A stretch of 64,000 nucleotides of DNA from CAYMPH01 sp964529415 (lineage in GTDB: Bacteria; Spirochaetota; UBA4802; UBA5550): positions 1 through 64,000 of the forward strand of contig CAZGWD010000003.1 of NCBI GenBank assembly GCA_964529415.1. Direction: 5' to 3'. This document shows, piece after piece, positions 44,665 to 53,768 of the stretch. Every line of letters starts with the position of its first letter. The first letter of the stretch is position 1. The notes under the pieces are model-generated. The model was not told the origin of the DNA and ran no database searches. It saw only the letters and a list, made by a program, of their open reading frames with translations. Position numbers and translations under genes: made by a program.

Positions 44665-47145
44665 CTATCTTGCATCAAGCATCTGCAATGCTTTTTCAAA
44701 ATTTGCACCGGATAATTCCACATGCCCCTTGCCTGGTTCCTGCATGTAATGAACACTCCTGAACATCTGGCGCCTGAAAAGCGTTGCCATATTATAGGCT
44801 TCATCCCTGTTATAGTCATAATCGCCTGCAGAAACCACAATTGCGGTTTTCTGCTGCGCGTAATTAAAAGAATCGATAAATCCGCGTTTTCCTGATTTAC
44901 CCAGATGAGAATCACAACCGCCGCTTGCAATACCCCCTTTAAAAATATTCGGATACCTGTGCAGAATTGAACCTGTAAGACGCCCTCCCCATGAGAATCC
45001 TGCCATATAAATTCTTGACGGATCAATATTGTAGCGCTTCATCATATTATAAACCATTCCCAGCGTAAAGACCTCATGTGGAGCTTTCCCCATTAAAATG
45101 TCATTCAGGTTAAAACTGTAGCAGTTGATTCCAGCCCAGATCATATTTTTTTTATCCATCACTTTCTTGTATTCCTGGCTGGGATAAGCGCCCAGTATGT
45201 AAATCATGAGGCCTGCAGGCTTTTCTTTATTATATGTCTCCGGCACATAAACAGACACAGGAAGATTTTTCAGATATTGATCAGGCTCTTCTTCCGTATA
45301 AGGTGAAAACTCACTCATTGTAAAAGTATAGTAACCCTTCCTGCCTGTATTAGTGTCAGTTTTTTGCGGCACTGATATTGGCTTGCTGTTTTTTGTAAAA
45401 TATTCCGCAAATCGTTCACTGTTACTTTCCGCAAGTTTGATATATTTTGCAGAATCTCCGCTGCTCTTGCCTAATTTTTCTGCGAGAAAGCCTGTAATAT
45501 CAGGATAAGCGTAATTCGCTGCTATATCAATAAATTGATCTTTTTTCTTGATAAATTTTTCAGAATCCGGATATAGTTTCTTTACCATATCAAGCCTGCC
45601 CGTAGCTATCGCGTTAACCAGAGCATTTGAGTTGTCAGGCTTTATTCCGGACTTAAAAAGAATTTCTAAAATTTCCGGATTTTTTCCTGGTGCGAAGCAG
45701 TAGGGTGATGTTCCGTTTATATTTGAAGCATTCGGATCAGCACCGTTACTTACAAGAAATTCTGTTATGTCCTTCCGGTTGTTCCAAACAGCTATAAGAA
45801 GAGGAGTACCTTTGAATTTATCCTGAGCATTCCAGTTCACCTTTTGTTTGTTCAGCGCTTTTAAAACATCCATATCACCCTGCTCAACTGCAAGATGCAG
45901 AACAGTTGAAGGGATTCCGTCTGATGTGCGCGCCTGAATTTTTACATATTCTTCAGAAGAAAATGAGCTCAGTAATTTCATGTCCTTATTCAGCACTGCT
46001 TTGCAAAGCGGTGAATCATTTTTAGCTGGGTAGACCGAGATGTGTGTTATGCCGCCTTTCTGTTTCAAGAGCCCGAGCATTTGTCCCCTGGCAAAATACA
46101 TAGGAGCAAGACCGTCATTATCGCCTATATTTACATCGGCATTTCGCGAAAGAACGTATTTCATCATCTCGAGATTGCCTGCAGTATTTTCAGTTTCTAC
46201 ATTTTTAAAAATTTCAACTTTTTTATCGGAATAAGTTTTCACCTGTTTGGAAATCCCCGGATTTTCTGCAAGGACATGCAGAAGCGTTCTGCCGGTTTTT
46301 TTGCTTACAGAATTTATATCAGCTCCGCTGTCGAGAAGAAGTTTTAATAATGCAAGTTTTACAGAATTACCCGACTTCGATCTGACAGCAGCTGCAAGAA
46401 CAGTAATTCCCCAGTCATTCTGAAAATCAGGGTTTGCGCCTTTTTTCAGAAGATATTCAGAAGCTTCAATATTCCCTGATTCAACAGCTTTTATAAGAAG
46501 AGTAGAGTTGTCATATTCCCTGTAAAAATCAGGAAGCATGCCGTTGTCGAGAAGAAGTTTTATCAGTGCTGCATATTCACCTGCTGAATATTTATCACTT
46601 CCCCAGAGAAGAGTCTGAATAAGTCCCTGTTCATTGTATATGCCGCTTTTAATTATCTTTGCAGCAAACTCTTTCCATTCTATTCCCTTTTCGCTTCTCA
46701 CGCTGTACCTGAGAGGAGACAAAAATTTTTTATCTTCAGTTTCTGCATTAACAGTTAATTTATATTCACCTGGCTCAGGAAAACGGACCCAGATTGTGTA
46801 TTGGTTATTATTGTTACCTGCTATGATGTACCTCTTATTATCAAACCATGCCTTATCGCCTGTTGCCTTGCTGAAATAGCTGCTTATTTTATCACCGCCG
46901 GAATTGATGAGGGATGCTTCTATTTTAAGCTTAAGTGAGGATTTAAATGAAACAACCAAGAGCCCGTCAGAAGAAACAATATTATATACCGAAGGCTTTA
47001 TGCTGCGTATTTCGATTCCGGCTGCATCTGCTGCTGAATCATTAATTGGCGAACTATTTTCATCTCCTTTTATATTTGAGCTGGAGAATACAATGGCCAG
47101 CGATAATATTATCAGCGGATTTAAAACTTTTATATTTCTTTTCAT
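44665..47145 (-). CDS. Exported ankyrin-repeat protein fused to a serine esterase
   Basis: 826 residues. Signal peptide about 1-26, a beta-type domain to about 160, then ankyrin repeats about 195-560 (for example NSTLLIKAVESGNIEASEYL, and DGIPSTVLHLAVEQGDMDVL). The last 200 residues are an alpha/beta-hydrolase of the feruloyl esterase/polyhydroxybutyrate depolymerase type: nucleophile S718 in AGFSWGGRL, Asp near 774, and His near 809 in KGHVEL. The combination of exported ankyrin scaffold with an esterase is uncommon. Substrate unknown. Confidence 0.85.
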   Translation of the reverse strand: MKRNIKVLNPLIILSLAIVFSSSNIKGDENSSPINDSAADAAGIEIRSIKPSVYNIVSSDGLLVVSFKSSLKLKIEASLINSGGDKISSYFSKATGDKAWFDNKRYIIAGNNNNQYTIWVRFPEPGEYKLTVNAETEDKKFLSPLRYSVRSEKGIEWKEFAAKIIKSGIYNEQGLIQTLLWGSDKYSAGEYAALIKLLLDNGMLPDFYREYDNSTLLIKAVESGNIEASEYLLKKGANPDFQNDWGITVLAAAVRSKSGNSVKLALLKLLLDSGADINSVSKKTGRTLLHVLAENPGISKQVKTYSDKKVEIFKNVETENTAGNLEMMKYVLSRNADVNIGDNDGLAPMYFARGQMLGLLKQKGGITHISVYPAKNDSPLCKAVLNKDMKLLSSFSSEEYVKIQARTSDGIPSTVLHLAVEQGDMDVLKALNKQKVNWNAQDKFKGTPLLIAVWNNRKDITEFLVSNGADPNASNINGTSPYCFAPGKNPEILEILFKSGIKPDNSNALVNAIATGRLDMVKKLYPDSEKFIKKKDQFIDIAANYAYPDITGFLAEKLGKSSGDSAKYIKLAESNSERFAEYFTKNSKPISVPQKTDTNTGRKGYYTFTMSEFSPYTEEEPDQYLKNLPVSVYVPETYNKEKPAGLMIYILGAYPSQEYKKVMDKKNMIWAGINCYSFNLNDILMGKAPHEVFTLGMVYNMMKRYNIDPSRIYMAGFSWGGRLTGSILHRYPNIFKGGIASGGCDSHLGKSGKRGFIDSFNYAQQKTAIVVSAGDYDYNRDEAYNMATLFRRQMFRSVHYMQEPGKGHVELSGANFEKALQMLDAR

Positions 47146-47262
47146 AATTCCTCCTGGTGACCGATCAAAATTGTTTCATAAATAATAAATGAATAATATA
47201 AATTTTATCAATGAAATCTCAATGGAATTCTAAAAATGAATTTTTCCACCATCTTATGTTCT

Positions 47263-47292
47263 CCCCCTAAACCAAGGGTGAGTTAGTGGGGG
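47263..47292. repeat. Imperfect hairpin after the HEXXH protein gene
   Basis: CCCCC at 47263-47267 pairs with GGGGG at 47288-47292, with TAA/TTA near the inside. It begins two bases past the stop of the minus-strand gene. No T tract follows on the minus strand, but TATTTTTT follows on the plus strand, so the direction in which it works is unclear. Confidence 0.35.
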
Positions 47293-47293
47293 T

Positions 47294-48589
47294 CTATTTT
47301 TTAACAGTAAACATTTTTTTCAGCATTTCAAAATCAGGCTGGATATTCTGCGGTGTCATCCGGATTCTGTTTGCCATTTCAATATATTCAGGCTTCTTCA
47401 ACTCATCTGTTAAAGTAATAAAATCTTTCAGGTGCATTCCCTGATATAGATTATCGATTACATAATAAATATCTTTCTGCTTTTGATTTTTCATATCAAT
47501 AAATTCACGTTCCTCAATGCCTGCGCGCATATTAAATTTTTTCAAATGTTCCGGCAGTTCTTTACCAAGTCTGATAAATAATTTATTTACCAAATCAGTA
47601 AACTGATCGTCAATAGAAGTAAAAGCATAACGAAGATGTTCATCCTGCATCATGCTTTTATAAATTTCAGGTTCATTTTTTTGAGCGTACATCAAATACA
47701 TAAGTATCCAGTAACGAAATTCTGCCCAGCTGTAATAAAATGAGAAAACAGATCCTGTCCACCCTACCCATACATCCCTGGTCTGGGGTTGTTCCTGTTT
47801 GTAATAATCATATAGATCATATAATATCTTATTTGACCAGTAATATGAATTGTATTCGTCAAGGAATCCTGAGATTCCTGTGATCTGAGTGCTCTGATAA
47901 TATGATTTATCTATATAAGTTCTATAGCGTGATGTTTTTTTATCTTCAGGGATAAACTGCATAAGCTTTCCTGCAGGAAATGCTGAATAGATGGAATTAT
48001 CCTTCCCTCTTGTAACTGCATAGATTGTCCTGTTTTTATTCAGATAGAAAGATCTGAAATTCAGCATAATAAAATTTTTTCCATCGCCCTTTGGGATCAT
48101 TATTTCATTTATTGATTTTATTTTTCTGCTAAGAAAATATAAAGAATCCCAGGCTGCAAATCCGTGATTTTCTTCATGCACTGCAATAGCTAATTGATTA
48201 ACCTGATTTAGAAAAGGTTTATCTGTTTCAATATATATTTTCCAACCCTTTGCTTTAATTATTTTTTCAGATTTTTTCCCGTCAGCATGATTTACTGTAA
48301 TTCTACCTGTTTCGAGTCTCTTATTTATCCGAAGAAATTTATCACCTACCATGATATCACTATTATGATAATCTTCATTTCTTGTAACTATAAAATATGC
48401 ATCAGGAGAATATTTATAAAGTATTTTAAGTAGCGGATCTGCAGGTTCACCGGTTCTGTCATCATATTTCTCATGTTCCATAAATTTTATCAGATCATCC
48501 GGATTTACCTGTTCGGCATTAGAGGAATTGAAAAATGAGATAAGTGTTGATATTATAATTACAGTTTTTATAAATATTCTAATTTTCAT
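47294..48589 (-). CDS. Exported protein with HEXXH motif (putative metalloprotease)
   Basis: 431 residues with a signal peptide (about 1-25, ending SSNA). HEENH near residues 138-142 (AIAVHEENHGFAAWDS) fits the HEXXH zinc motif. A further His/Glu ligand is not obvious, so proteolytic activity is a hypothesis. The rest is rich in aromatic residues (YYWSNKILYDLYDYYKQEQ). No family recognised. Confidence 0.6.
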   Translation of the reverse strand: MKIRIFIKTVIIISTLISFFNSSNAEQVNPDDLIKFMEHEKYDDRTGEPADPLLKILYKYSPDAYFIVTRNEDYHNSDIMVGDKFLRINKRLETGRITVNHADGKKSEKIIKAKGWKIYIETDKPFLNQVNQLAIAVHEENHGFAAWDSLYFLSRKIKSINEIMIPKGDGKNFIMLNFRSFYLNKNRTIYAVTRGKDNSIYSAFPAGKLMQFIPEDKKTSRYRTYIDKSYYQSTQITGISGFLDEYNSYYWSNKILYDLYDYYKQEQPQTRDVWVGWTGSVFSFYYSWAEFRYWILMYLMYAQKNEPEIYKSMMQDEHLRYAFTSIDDQFTDLVNKLFIRLGKELPEHLKKFNMRAGIEEREFIDMKNQKQKDIYYVIDNLYQGMHLKDFITLTDELKKPEYIEMANRIRMTPQNIQPDFEMLKKMFTVKK

Positions 48590-48625
48590 AAAAATTTTTC
48601 CATTTAAGTTAAATAATATTTCAAC

Positions 48626-48934
48626 CTAAAGCACATCATCGAATTTATCTTTTTTAGTCTGTGCAGCAAGTCCAATCAATAGAATTCCAGAAAGCATCAC
48701 TCCAATTGCTTTATCAACCAATTGCCATCCCTTATCAAGAACTGCAAAAATTATAACTGCAAGAATCCCTGCTGCTATTAACAATAAACCAATAATTGGA
48801 AACAATCCCTGCAGCTTCCTGTTTTTTACGAGCGGAGCCCGCCTGCCGGTTTTTACAAGCATTAGTATTGCGAACAATATACCTGCCAGAATTGAAAATG
48901 GTGCAACTGAAAATAATTCTATAATTTCCTTCAT
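48626..48934 (-). CDS. Small membrane protein of unknown function
   Basis: 102 residues from ATG 48934; the frame runs 16 codons further upstream to 48982, but the shorter start gives MKEIIELFSVAPFSILAG, a typical first helix. Three hydrophobic helices (about 8-27, 43-66, 74-92) with a short charged linker (KTGRRAPLVKNRK) and a charged tail. No family recognised. Confidence 0.55.
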   Translation of the reverse strand: MKEIIELFSVAPFSILAGILFAILMLVKTGRRAPLVKNRKLQGLFPIIGLLLIAAGILAVIIFAVLDKGWQLVDKAIGVMLSGILLIGLAAQTKKDKFDDVL

Positions 48935-49021
48935 AAAATATCCTATTTTTAATTTCCCAGAGAAGCCTGTTATGAAAGCCAATAATAATTCACAGCTGCA
49001 TGCTATCAGCAGGTATCTGCA

Positions 49022-51202
49022 TCATTTACCCTGGGTTGAATCAATTATATATTGAACTGCCATCTGTGCTACATCAGTTGAACTTTCAAATCGCAATTTA
49101 TTTTTAATTCTGTCGCGGTAATTTTCTACTGTTTTAATGCTGATATTAAGTTTCTCTGCAATATGCCTGTTGCTGAAACCGTTTCCTATAAACTGGAAAA
49201 TTTCAAATTCACGGTTTGTAAGTCCGTCCAGAAGAGATTTCAGTTGTTCGGATTTATCGTATGAAATATTATCAAGAAGCTTTTCCTTTACCCTGTCGCT
49301 CAGATACTGTTTGCCGTCAAGGACTGTGCGTATTGCTTTAACTATAGTCTGGGGAGCTTCACGTTTCATCACATATCCGCGGGCGCCTACCCTCATTGCT
49401 CGTTCAGCATATAAAGACTCATCATGAATGGAAAGTACAAGCGCAGGTATATCCCCATATCTCGATTTTATGCTTGAGATGAGATCTATTCCGCTTGCGC
49501 CCTTGAGAGAGATGTCAACTGTCATGATATCAGGTTTGTGCCTGCCGATCAGAGCCATAGCCTCATCAGCGCTTTTCGCTTCACCGCACACATAAAGGTC
49601 TTTCTCGCGATTTATTATCTGAACAAGCCCCTGACGCACAATCGGATGATCGTCAACAACAAGGACGCTGGATTTTTTAGCATTCGATTCAGAAGAATGA
49701 GAAGCAGAAACTTCAGAAGAAGGCTGCACAAATTGAACCGCTGGAGTATCCTTTAACAGGCAGGTTATAATCGTTCCTCCTGCCTGGTTTTTGCTGATAT
49801 TAAATGTAGCGCCAATAATCCACGCCCTGTACTGCATGATGCTAAGGCCCATACCCTTGCTGTCAATCACGTCATCCGGAATGCCTGTACCGTCATCTAT
49901 TATAATCAGTCTGATAGCCTGGTCCAGGTTCGTAAATGAAATGATTATATTTTTCGACTTGCCGTGCTTCATGCTGTTATTGACTGCTTCTTTTATTATA
50001 TAGTAAAGCTGTGAAGCCTCCATATCACCCTCAATTGATACGTTGTCGCCCCAGTTTATCAGGCAATTGACGTTGAACAGATTTTTTACATTTGCCCTGA
50101 GTTCCTCCAGTGCAGACTTTAAACCTCCGCCTGCCATATCAACAGGGCACAGCCCCTTTGCAAGATCGCGTGCCTGATTCAGGGATTGATTTACCAGAAT
50201 AATAATCTCATTTACATCCGATGATTCTTCCAGACCTTTATCCTCAAGTTTGAGTTTCAGTATTTCACTTTTAAAGGCGATCCCTGCAAGATGCTGCCCT
50301 AACCCGTCATGCAGATCCTGTCCTATTCTGTTACGCTCTTTTTCACTGTCGTTAAGAACAATTTTTTCAAGCCTCTTGCGTTCAGTAATATCAATGCCAA
50401 CGAATAAAATAAAATCAAGCCCTCCATCCTTTTTAAATACAGGTTTCCCGTGCCATTCTGCCAGAATTTCAAATCCGTTCGGTGCAGCAAGAGTGCATTC
50501 AAACTGTAAAAAGTCACCGGCTTTATACATGGATATGATTTTCATAATTCTGTTGCGCTCGGAATCCGGAAGAAAATTTTCAAGAAAATTTTTCCCTATC
50601 ACATCAGGCAGAGTATATCCGAAAGTATTCAGCAGAGCTTTTCCCATTTCGAGGATATTTCCTCCCTCATCAAGAGCAATATAATATGCAGGCGAGGCAT
50701 CATTCAGGCTTTTAATAAAATCTCTCTCTTTAATCAATTTCTTCTGTGATTTGGAAAGTGCCATGGTCCTTGCAGCTACCTTTTCCTCGAGCAGATCCTT
50801 TTCACGTCTGAGCTGGTCCTCTGCTGTTTTTATCCTGAGCATAACCTTGATCTGCGCGATCAATTCTGTTTCATCAATCGGTTTTGTCAGAAAAGCGTCA
50901 GCTCCGAGATCAAGCCCTCTAATACGGCTTGCTGTATCAGTTTTAATTGCAGTGAGAAGAATGATTGGTATATGTTTTGTAGATTCATTTGCCTTGAGCC
51001 TGCGGCATACTTCGAATCCGTCCATATCAGGCATCTTGACATCAAGTATAATAACATCCGGCATTTCAGTTTGCGCCATGTCAATTCCGTCAGGTCCGTT
51101 CTGGGCAGTTACAACAGTGCATTTTTTTATAAGATTTTTCAGCAGAGCTGATATTGTAATAAGGTTATCTTTCTTGTCATCAATGGCCAGTATTTTATTC
51201 AT
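49022..51202 (-). CDS. Single-chain NarX/NarL circuit: REC-PAS-HisKA_3-HATPase-REC-LuxR HTH
   Basis: 726 residues, cytosolic. Receiver 1-120 (D54 in IILDVKMPDMDG); PAS about 165-280; NarX-type dimerisation domain with His near 298 in RNRIGQDLHDGLGQHL; HATPase (NNSMKHGKSKN, DDGTGIPD); second receiver about 517-635 (DDHPIVRQGL); NarL/LuxR helix-turn-helix about 655-715 (LTNREFEIFQFIGNGFSNRHIAEKLNISIKTVENY). A complete kinase plus DNA-binding response regulator is in one chain; normally these are two proteins. Overlaps the next kinase gene by eight bases, so co-translated. Output is transcriptional. Confidence 0.92.
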   Translation of the reverse strand: MNKILAIDDKKDNLITISALLKNLIKKCTVVTAQNGPDGIDMAQTEMPDVIILDVKMPDMDGFEVCRRLKANESTKHIPIILLTAIKTDTASRIRGLDLGADAFLTKPIDETELIAQIKVMLRIKTAEDQLRREKDLLEEKVAARTMALSKSQKKLIKERDFIKSLNDASPAYYIALDEGGNILEMGKALLNTFGYTLPDVIGKNFLENFLPDSERNRIMKIISMYKAGDFLQFECTLAAPNGFEILAEWHGKPVFKKDGGLDFILFVGIDITERKRLEKIVLNDSEKERNRIGQDLHDGLGQHLAGIAFKSEILKLKLEDKGLEESSDVNEIIILVNQSLNQARDLAKGLCPVDMAGGGLKSALEELRANVKNLFNVNCLINWGDNVSIEGDMEASQLYYIIKEAVNNSMKHGKSKNIIISFTNLDQAIRLIIIDDGTGIPDDVIDSKGMGLSIMQYRAWIIGATFNISKNQAGGTIITCLLKDTPAVQFVQPSSEVSASHSSESNAKKSSVLVVDDHPIVRQGLVQIINREKDLYVCGEAKSADEAMALIGRHKPDIMTVDISLKGASGIDLISSIKSRYGDIPALVLSIHDESLYAERAMRVGARGYVMKREAPQTIVKAIRTVLDGKQYLSDRVKEKLLDNISYDKSEQLKSLLDGLTNREFEIFQFIGNGFSNRHIAEKLNISIKTVENYRDRIKNKLRFESSTDVAQMAVQYIIDSTQGK

Positions 51203-52379
51203 GACGCTTCACCACCCACTGTTTAATCGTATTAATAAATAAAGTAATATCAAAAGGTTTCGCCAGATACGCATCACAGCCTGTCTCAAGAATTCTTTTC
51301 CTGTCTGTTTCCATGGTTAGTGCAGTCATAGCAATGACAGGTATGCTGCAGGCTTTTTTGTTGTCTCTGATACGTTTTACAACCATAAAACCATTCATCT
51401 GAGGAAGCGCCATATCGAGCAGTACAAGATCAGGAAGCTTTTTCAAAACCAGCGCAAGACCGGTTTTGCCATCCAGCGCTTCAATAATACGATAATCCTT
51501 TTTTAAAATTACCTTGATTGTTGTCAGATTATCCGGGTCATCTTCTATAACGAGCACCAGAGGTTTATTTCCATGTCTATTTTCAATTTCTGTTTTTCCT
51601 ATTGGATGCAGTTCTGAATTTGCTATTTCTGCATCTATATTTTTCGATAGCACAGGAAGTATAACTGAAAAGACCGATCCATATCCGAGTTTGCTTTCAG
51701 CTGAAATTGACGCATCTATAATCCTTGCTGCTTTTTTTGCTATTGCAAGACCAAGGCCGGTTCCTTCATATTTTTTTGAAAGCCGACCTTCAATTCTCCC
51801 GAACTCTTCAAAAATTTTCAGAAGATCATCCTTGTCAATGCCTATCCCTGTGTCTTTAACAGTAACCTTGACATCAGAATCCTGTGCAGAAACAATTACC
51901 GACACTCCGCCTTTTTCAGTGAACTTTACTGCATTTCCGATTATATTCTGAAAAATTTTATAAAGCATAACCTCATCAGATTCAATTTCAATCCCGCCGG
52001 CAAGCACTTTCAGGCTTATGGAAATCCCTTTTTCCTCAGCAATCTGTTCATTGTTTTCAATTATGGTGTTTAATACCGATTCCAGATTGATTTTTTTTAT
52101 TTTCAGTTCAATCCTGCCGGCATCTATTTTAGAGAAATCTATGATATCATTAATCAGCGAAAGAAGAATCCGCCCGTTTCTTTCTATCACTTCAAGATAT
52201 GAAAATTCTTCAGACGACAGGCGCTCTTTAGCCTGAAGCTGAAGCACCCGGGAAAGCGAGAGAATTGAATTCAATGGAGTTCTGAGATCATGGCTCATAC
52301 TGGAAAGAAAAGAGCTCTGTATGCTCCCCTGCCGTTTAACAGAAGGTTTCTTTTTTGAACCGATCTTACTCTTGCCCAA
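51195..52379 (-). CDS. Hybrid histidine kinase (HisKA-HATPase-REC)
   Basis: 394 residues. HisKA with H30 in SSMSHDLRTPLNSIL directly at the N-terminus, so there is no own sensor domain; HATPase about 135-245 (NIIGNAVKFTEKGG, DTGIGIDKDDL, YEGTGLGLAIAKK); receiver about 273-392 with D near 322 (LVLLDMALPQMNG). The basic N-terminal KIGSKKKPSVKRQG may be an interaction tail. It probably works with the fused NarX/NarL-like protein encoded just downstream, with which it overlaps. Confidence 0.92.
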   Translation of the reverse strand: MGKSKIGSKKKPSVKRQGSIQSSFLSSMSHDLRTPLNSILSLSRVLQLQAKERLSSEEFSYLEVIERNGRILLSLINDIIDFSKIDAGRIELKIKKINLESVLNTIIENNEQIAEEKGISISLKVLAGGIEIESDEVMLYKIFQNIIGNAVKFTEKGGVSVIVSAQDSDVKVTVKDTGIGIDKDDLLKIFEEFGRIEGRLSKKYEGTGLGLAIAKKAARIIDASISAESKLGYGSVFSVILPVLSKNIDAEIANSELHPIGKTEIENRHGNKPLVLVIEDDPDNLTTIKVILKKDYRIIEALDGKTGLALVLKKLPDLVLLDMALPQMNGFMVVKRIRDNKKACSIPVIAMTALTMETDRKRILETGCDAYLAKPFDITLFINTIKQWVVKRHE

Positions 52380-52488
52380 AAATTTCCCTCCAACGGAAAT
52401 TAATATTATAAATACCGTAAATCAATGAGCTCAATTTCAGATATACGGCATCAGCTTGTATGATTAAAAGACATCAGGAAATAAAAAA

Positions 52489-52989
52489 TCAGGTTTTATT
52501 TTTATCAATACTTATTTTAATAATATATAATACATTATACAGATTTGTAATTCCTCCGACAAACCTTTCCTTTATCATCCCCTTGGGTACAAGATCAATA
52601 ACTGTTTTAATTTCATTCAGCCTGCTGGACACTGTATCATAATATCCGGTCATGCCTGCATGTCCTACAGCTGCGATCATTTTAAAAATTAAATCAGCAG
52701 TTTGAGCAGGATTAAAAAATATAGTTCTGAAATAATTTTTCATTTCCGGAGGAAAATCACGGATAACTTTTTCCAGAACGCAAATTCTCACAATCTTATA
52801 GCCAATCTGAACCTGTTCCGCGTTTCTATTGCTGATAGTGTCCGGGTAAATTTCAAGATAAGTACTGCCGATATCATGCATATCCTCAGCTGTAAAAGAA
52901 AAATTTCCTTCAAGATTCACTACTTCTTTTCTGAATGATTCAATATCATTATTCTTTGAGAATATATCAGCTATACTTGAACTCATCAC
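52489..52989 (-). CDS. Helical protein of unknown function
   Basis: 166 residues, predicted mostly helical, no membrane segment and no recognised domain. Contains two small repeats of hydrophobic helices (QIGYKIVRICVLEKVIRDF and TADLIFKMIAAVGHAGMTG). It sits between kinase and receiver genes, so a role in that signalling system is possible only by context. Confidence 0.5.
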   Translation of the reverse strand: MMSSSIADIFSKNNDIESFRKEVVNLEGNFSFTAEDMHDIGSTYLEIYPDTISNRNAEQVQIGYKIVRICVLEKVIRDFPPEMKNYFRTIFFNPAQTADLIFKMIAAVGHAGMTGYYDTVSSRLNEIKTVIDLVPKGMIKERFVGGITNLYNVLYIIKISIDKNKT

Positions 52990-53109
52990 AACACCCGACT
53001 GATTTGGATTATATCTGCCGCCACTTTTTCTTTTAAAATTCTAAAAACCACAACGCACATTAAAAATCAAAATCTAAAACGGAAAAAGGAATAATCTGAA
53101 TGTTTATTA

Positions 53110-53478
53110 TCAGGGCAGCAGTTTTCTTATAACTGAAATCATTGAATCCGGATTAACCGGTTTCTGGAATACTCCATTATAACCGATATAGCTGAGATCA
53201 ATATTATTCGCTGTGGCATCACCTATACTGCTAAGGAGAAACAAAGGAACATCTTTGCTTGAGTTTCTGATTTCTTTGGCAATATGCACGCCTTCATCAA
53301 TATGTTCCATCATCATGTCGCATAGGATAAGATCAGGCTTCTTTGTTTTATAAAGTTTCAGCCCTTCCTTACTGGTTGAAGCAGTAAGCGTATCATAACC
53401 GTTCGCCTCGAGAATAACTTTCATTGAATCAAGAATATCAACATCATCATCAATAACTAATACCAATTTTTTGCTCAT
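53110..53478 (-). CDS. Single-domain response regulator
   Basis: 122 residues, receiver only: DDDVD at 10-14, acceptor D54 (LILCDMMMEHID) and Lys near 108 (FQKPVNPD). Note LCDMM in place of the usual LDxxM spacing, still with Asp in position. No output domain. Likely partner of one of the nearby kinases. Confidence 0.9.
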   Translation of the reverse strand: MSKKLVLVIDDDVDILDSMKVILEANGYDTLTASTSKEGLKLYKTKKPDLILCDMMMEHIDEGVHIAKEIRNSSKDVPLFLLSSIGDATANNIDLSYIGYNGVFQKPVNPDSMISVIRKLLP

Positions 53479-53707
53479 GATTTAACTCCTTTAATAAATT
53501 TTTTAAATACTCTTGGATTATTAAATTACACCTTATATATAGTACAAAAAGAGAGCTTATGTAAATAGGTAAAAAATCATTAATCTTAATAGGTGTTTAC
53601 ACCCAGACAGAACCAGATAATAGTTCACTTAAAATTAATAAAAAACCAAGCATAATATTTTTGTTAACTCAATAAAATTTAGTCAATCAAAAAACTGATA
53701 TGCATAG

Positions 53708-53758
53708 AAAAAGCCTTTTCATCGTCTCTTCTCATTTACTAAAATATGAAAAGAAGCC
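53708..53758 (-). terminator. Probable terminator of the AAA ATPase gene
   Basis: On the minus strand a stem formed by GGC..CTTTTCAT and ATGAAAAGGC (53713-53722 with 53746-53758, one 2-base bulge) is followed by TTTTT (complement of 53708-53712), 10 bases after the gene's stop. The rest of this 290-base gap is AT-rich and shows nothing else. Confidence 0.5.
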
Positions 53759-53768
53759 ATTGAATGAT

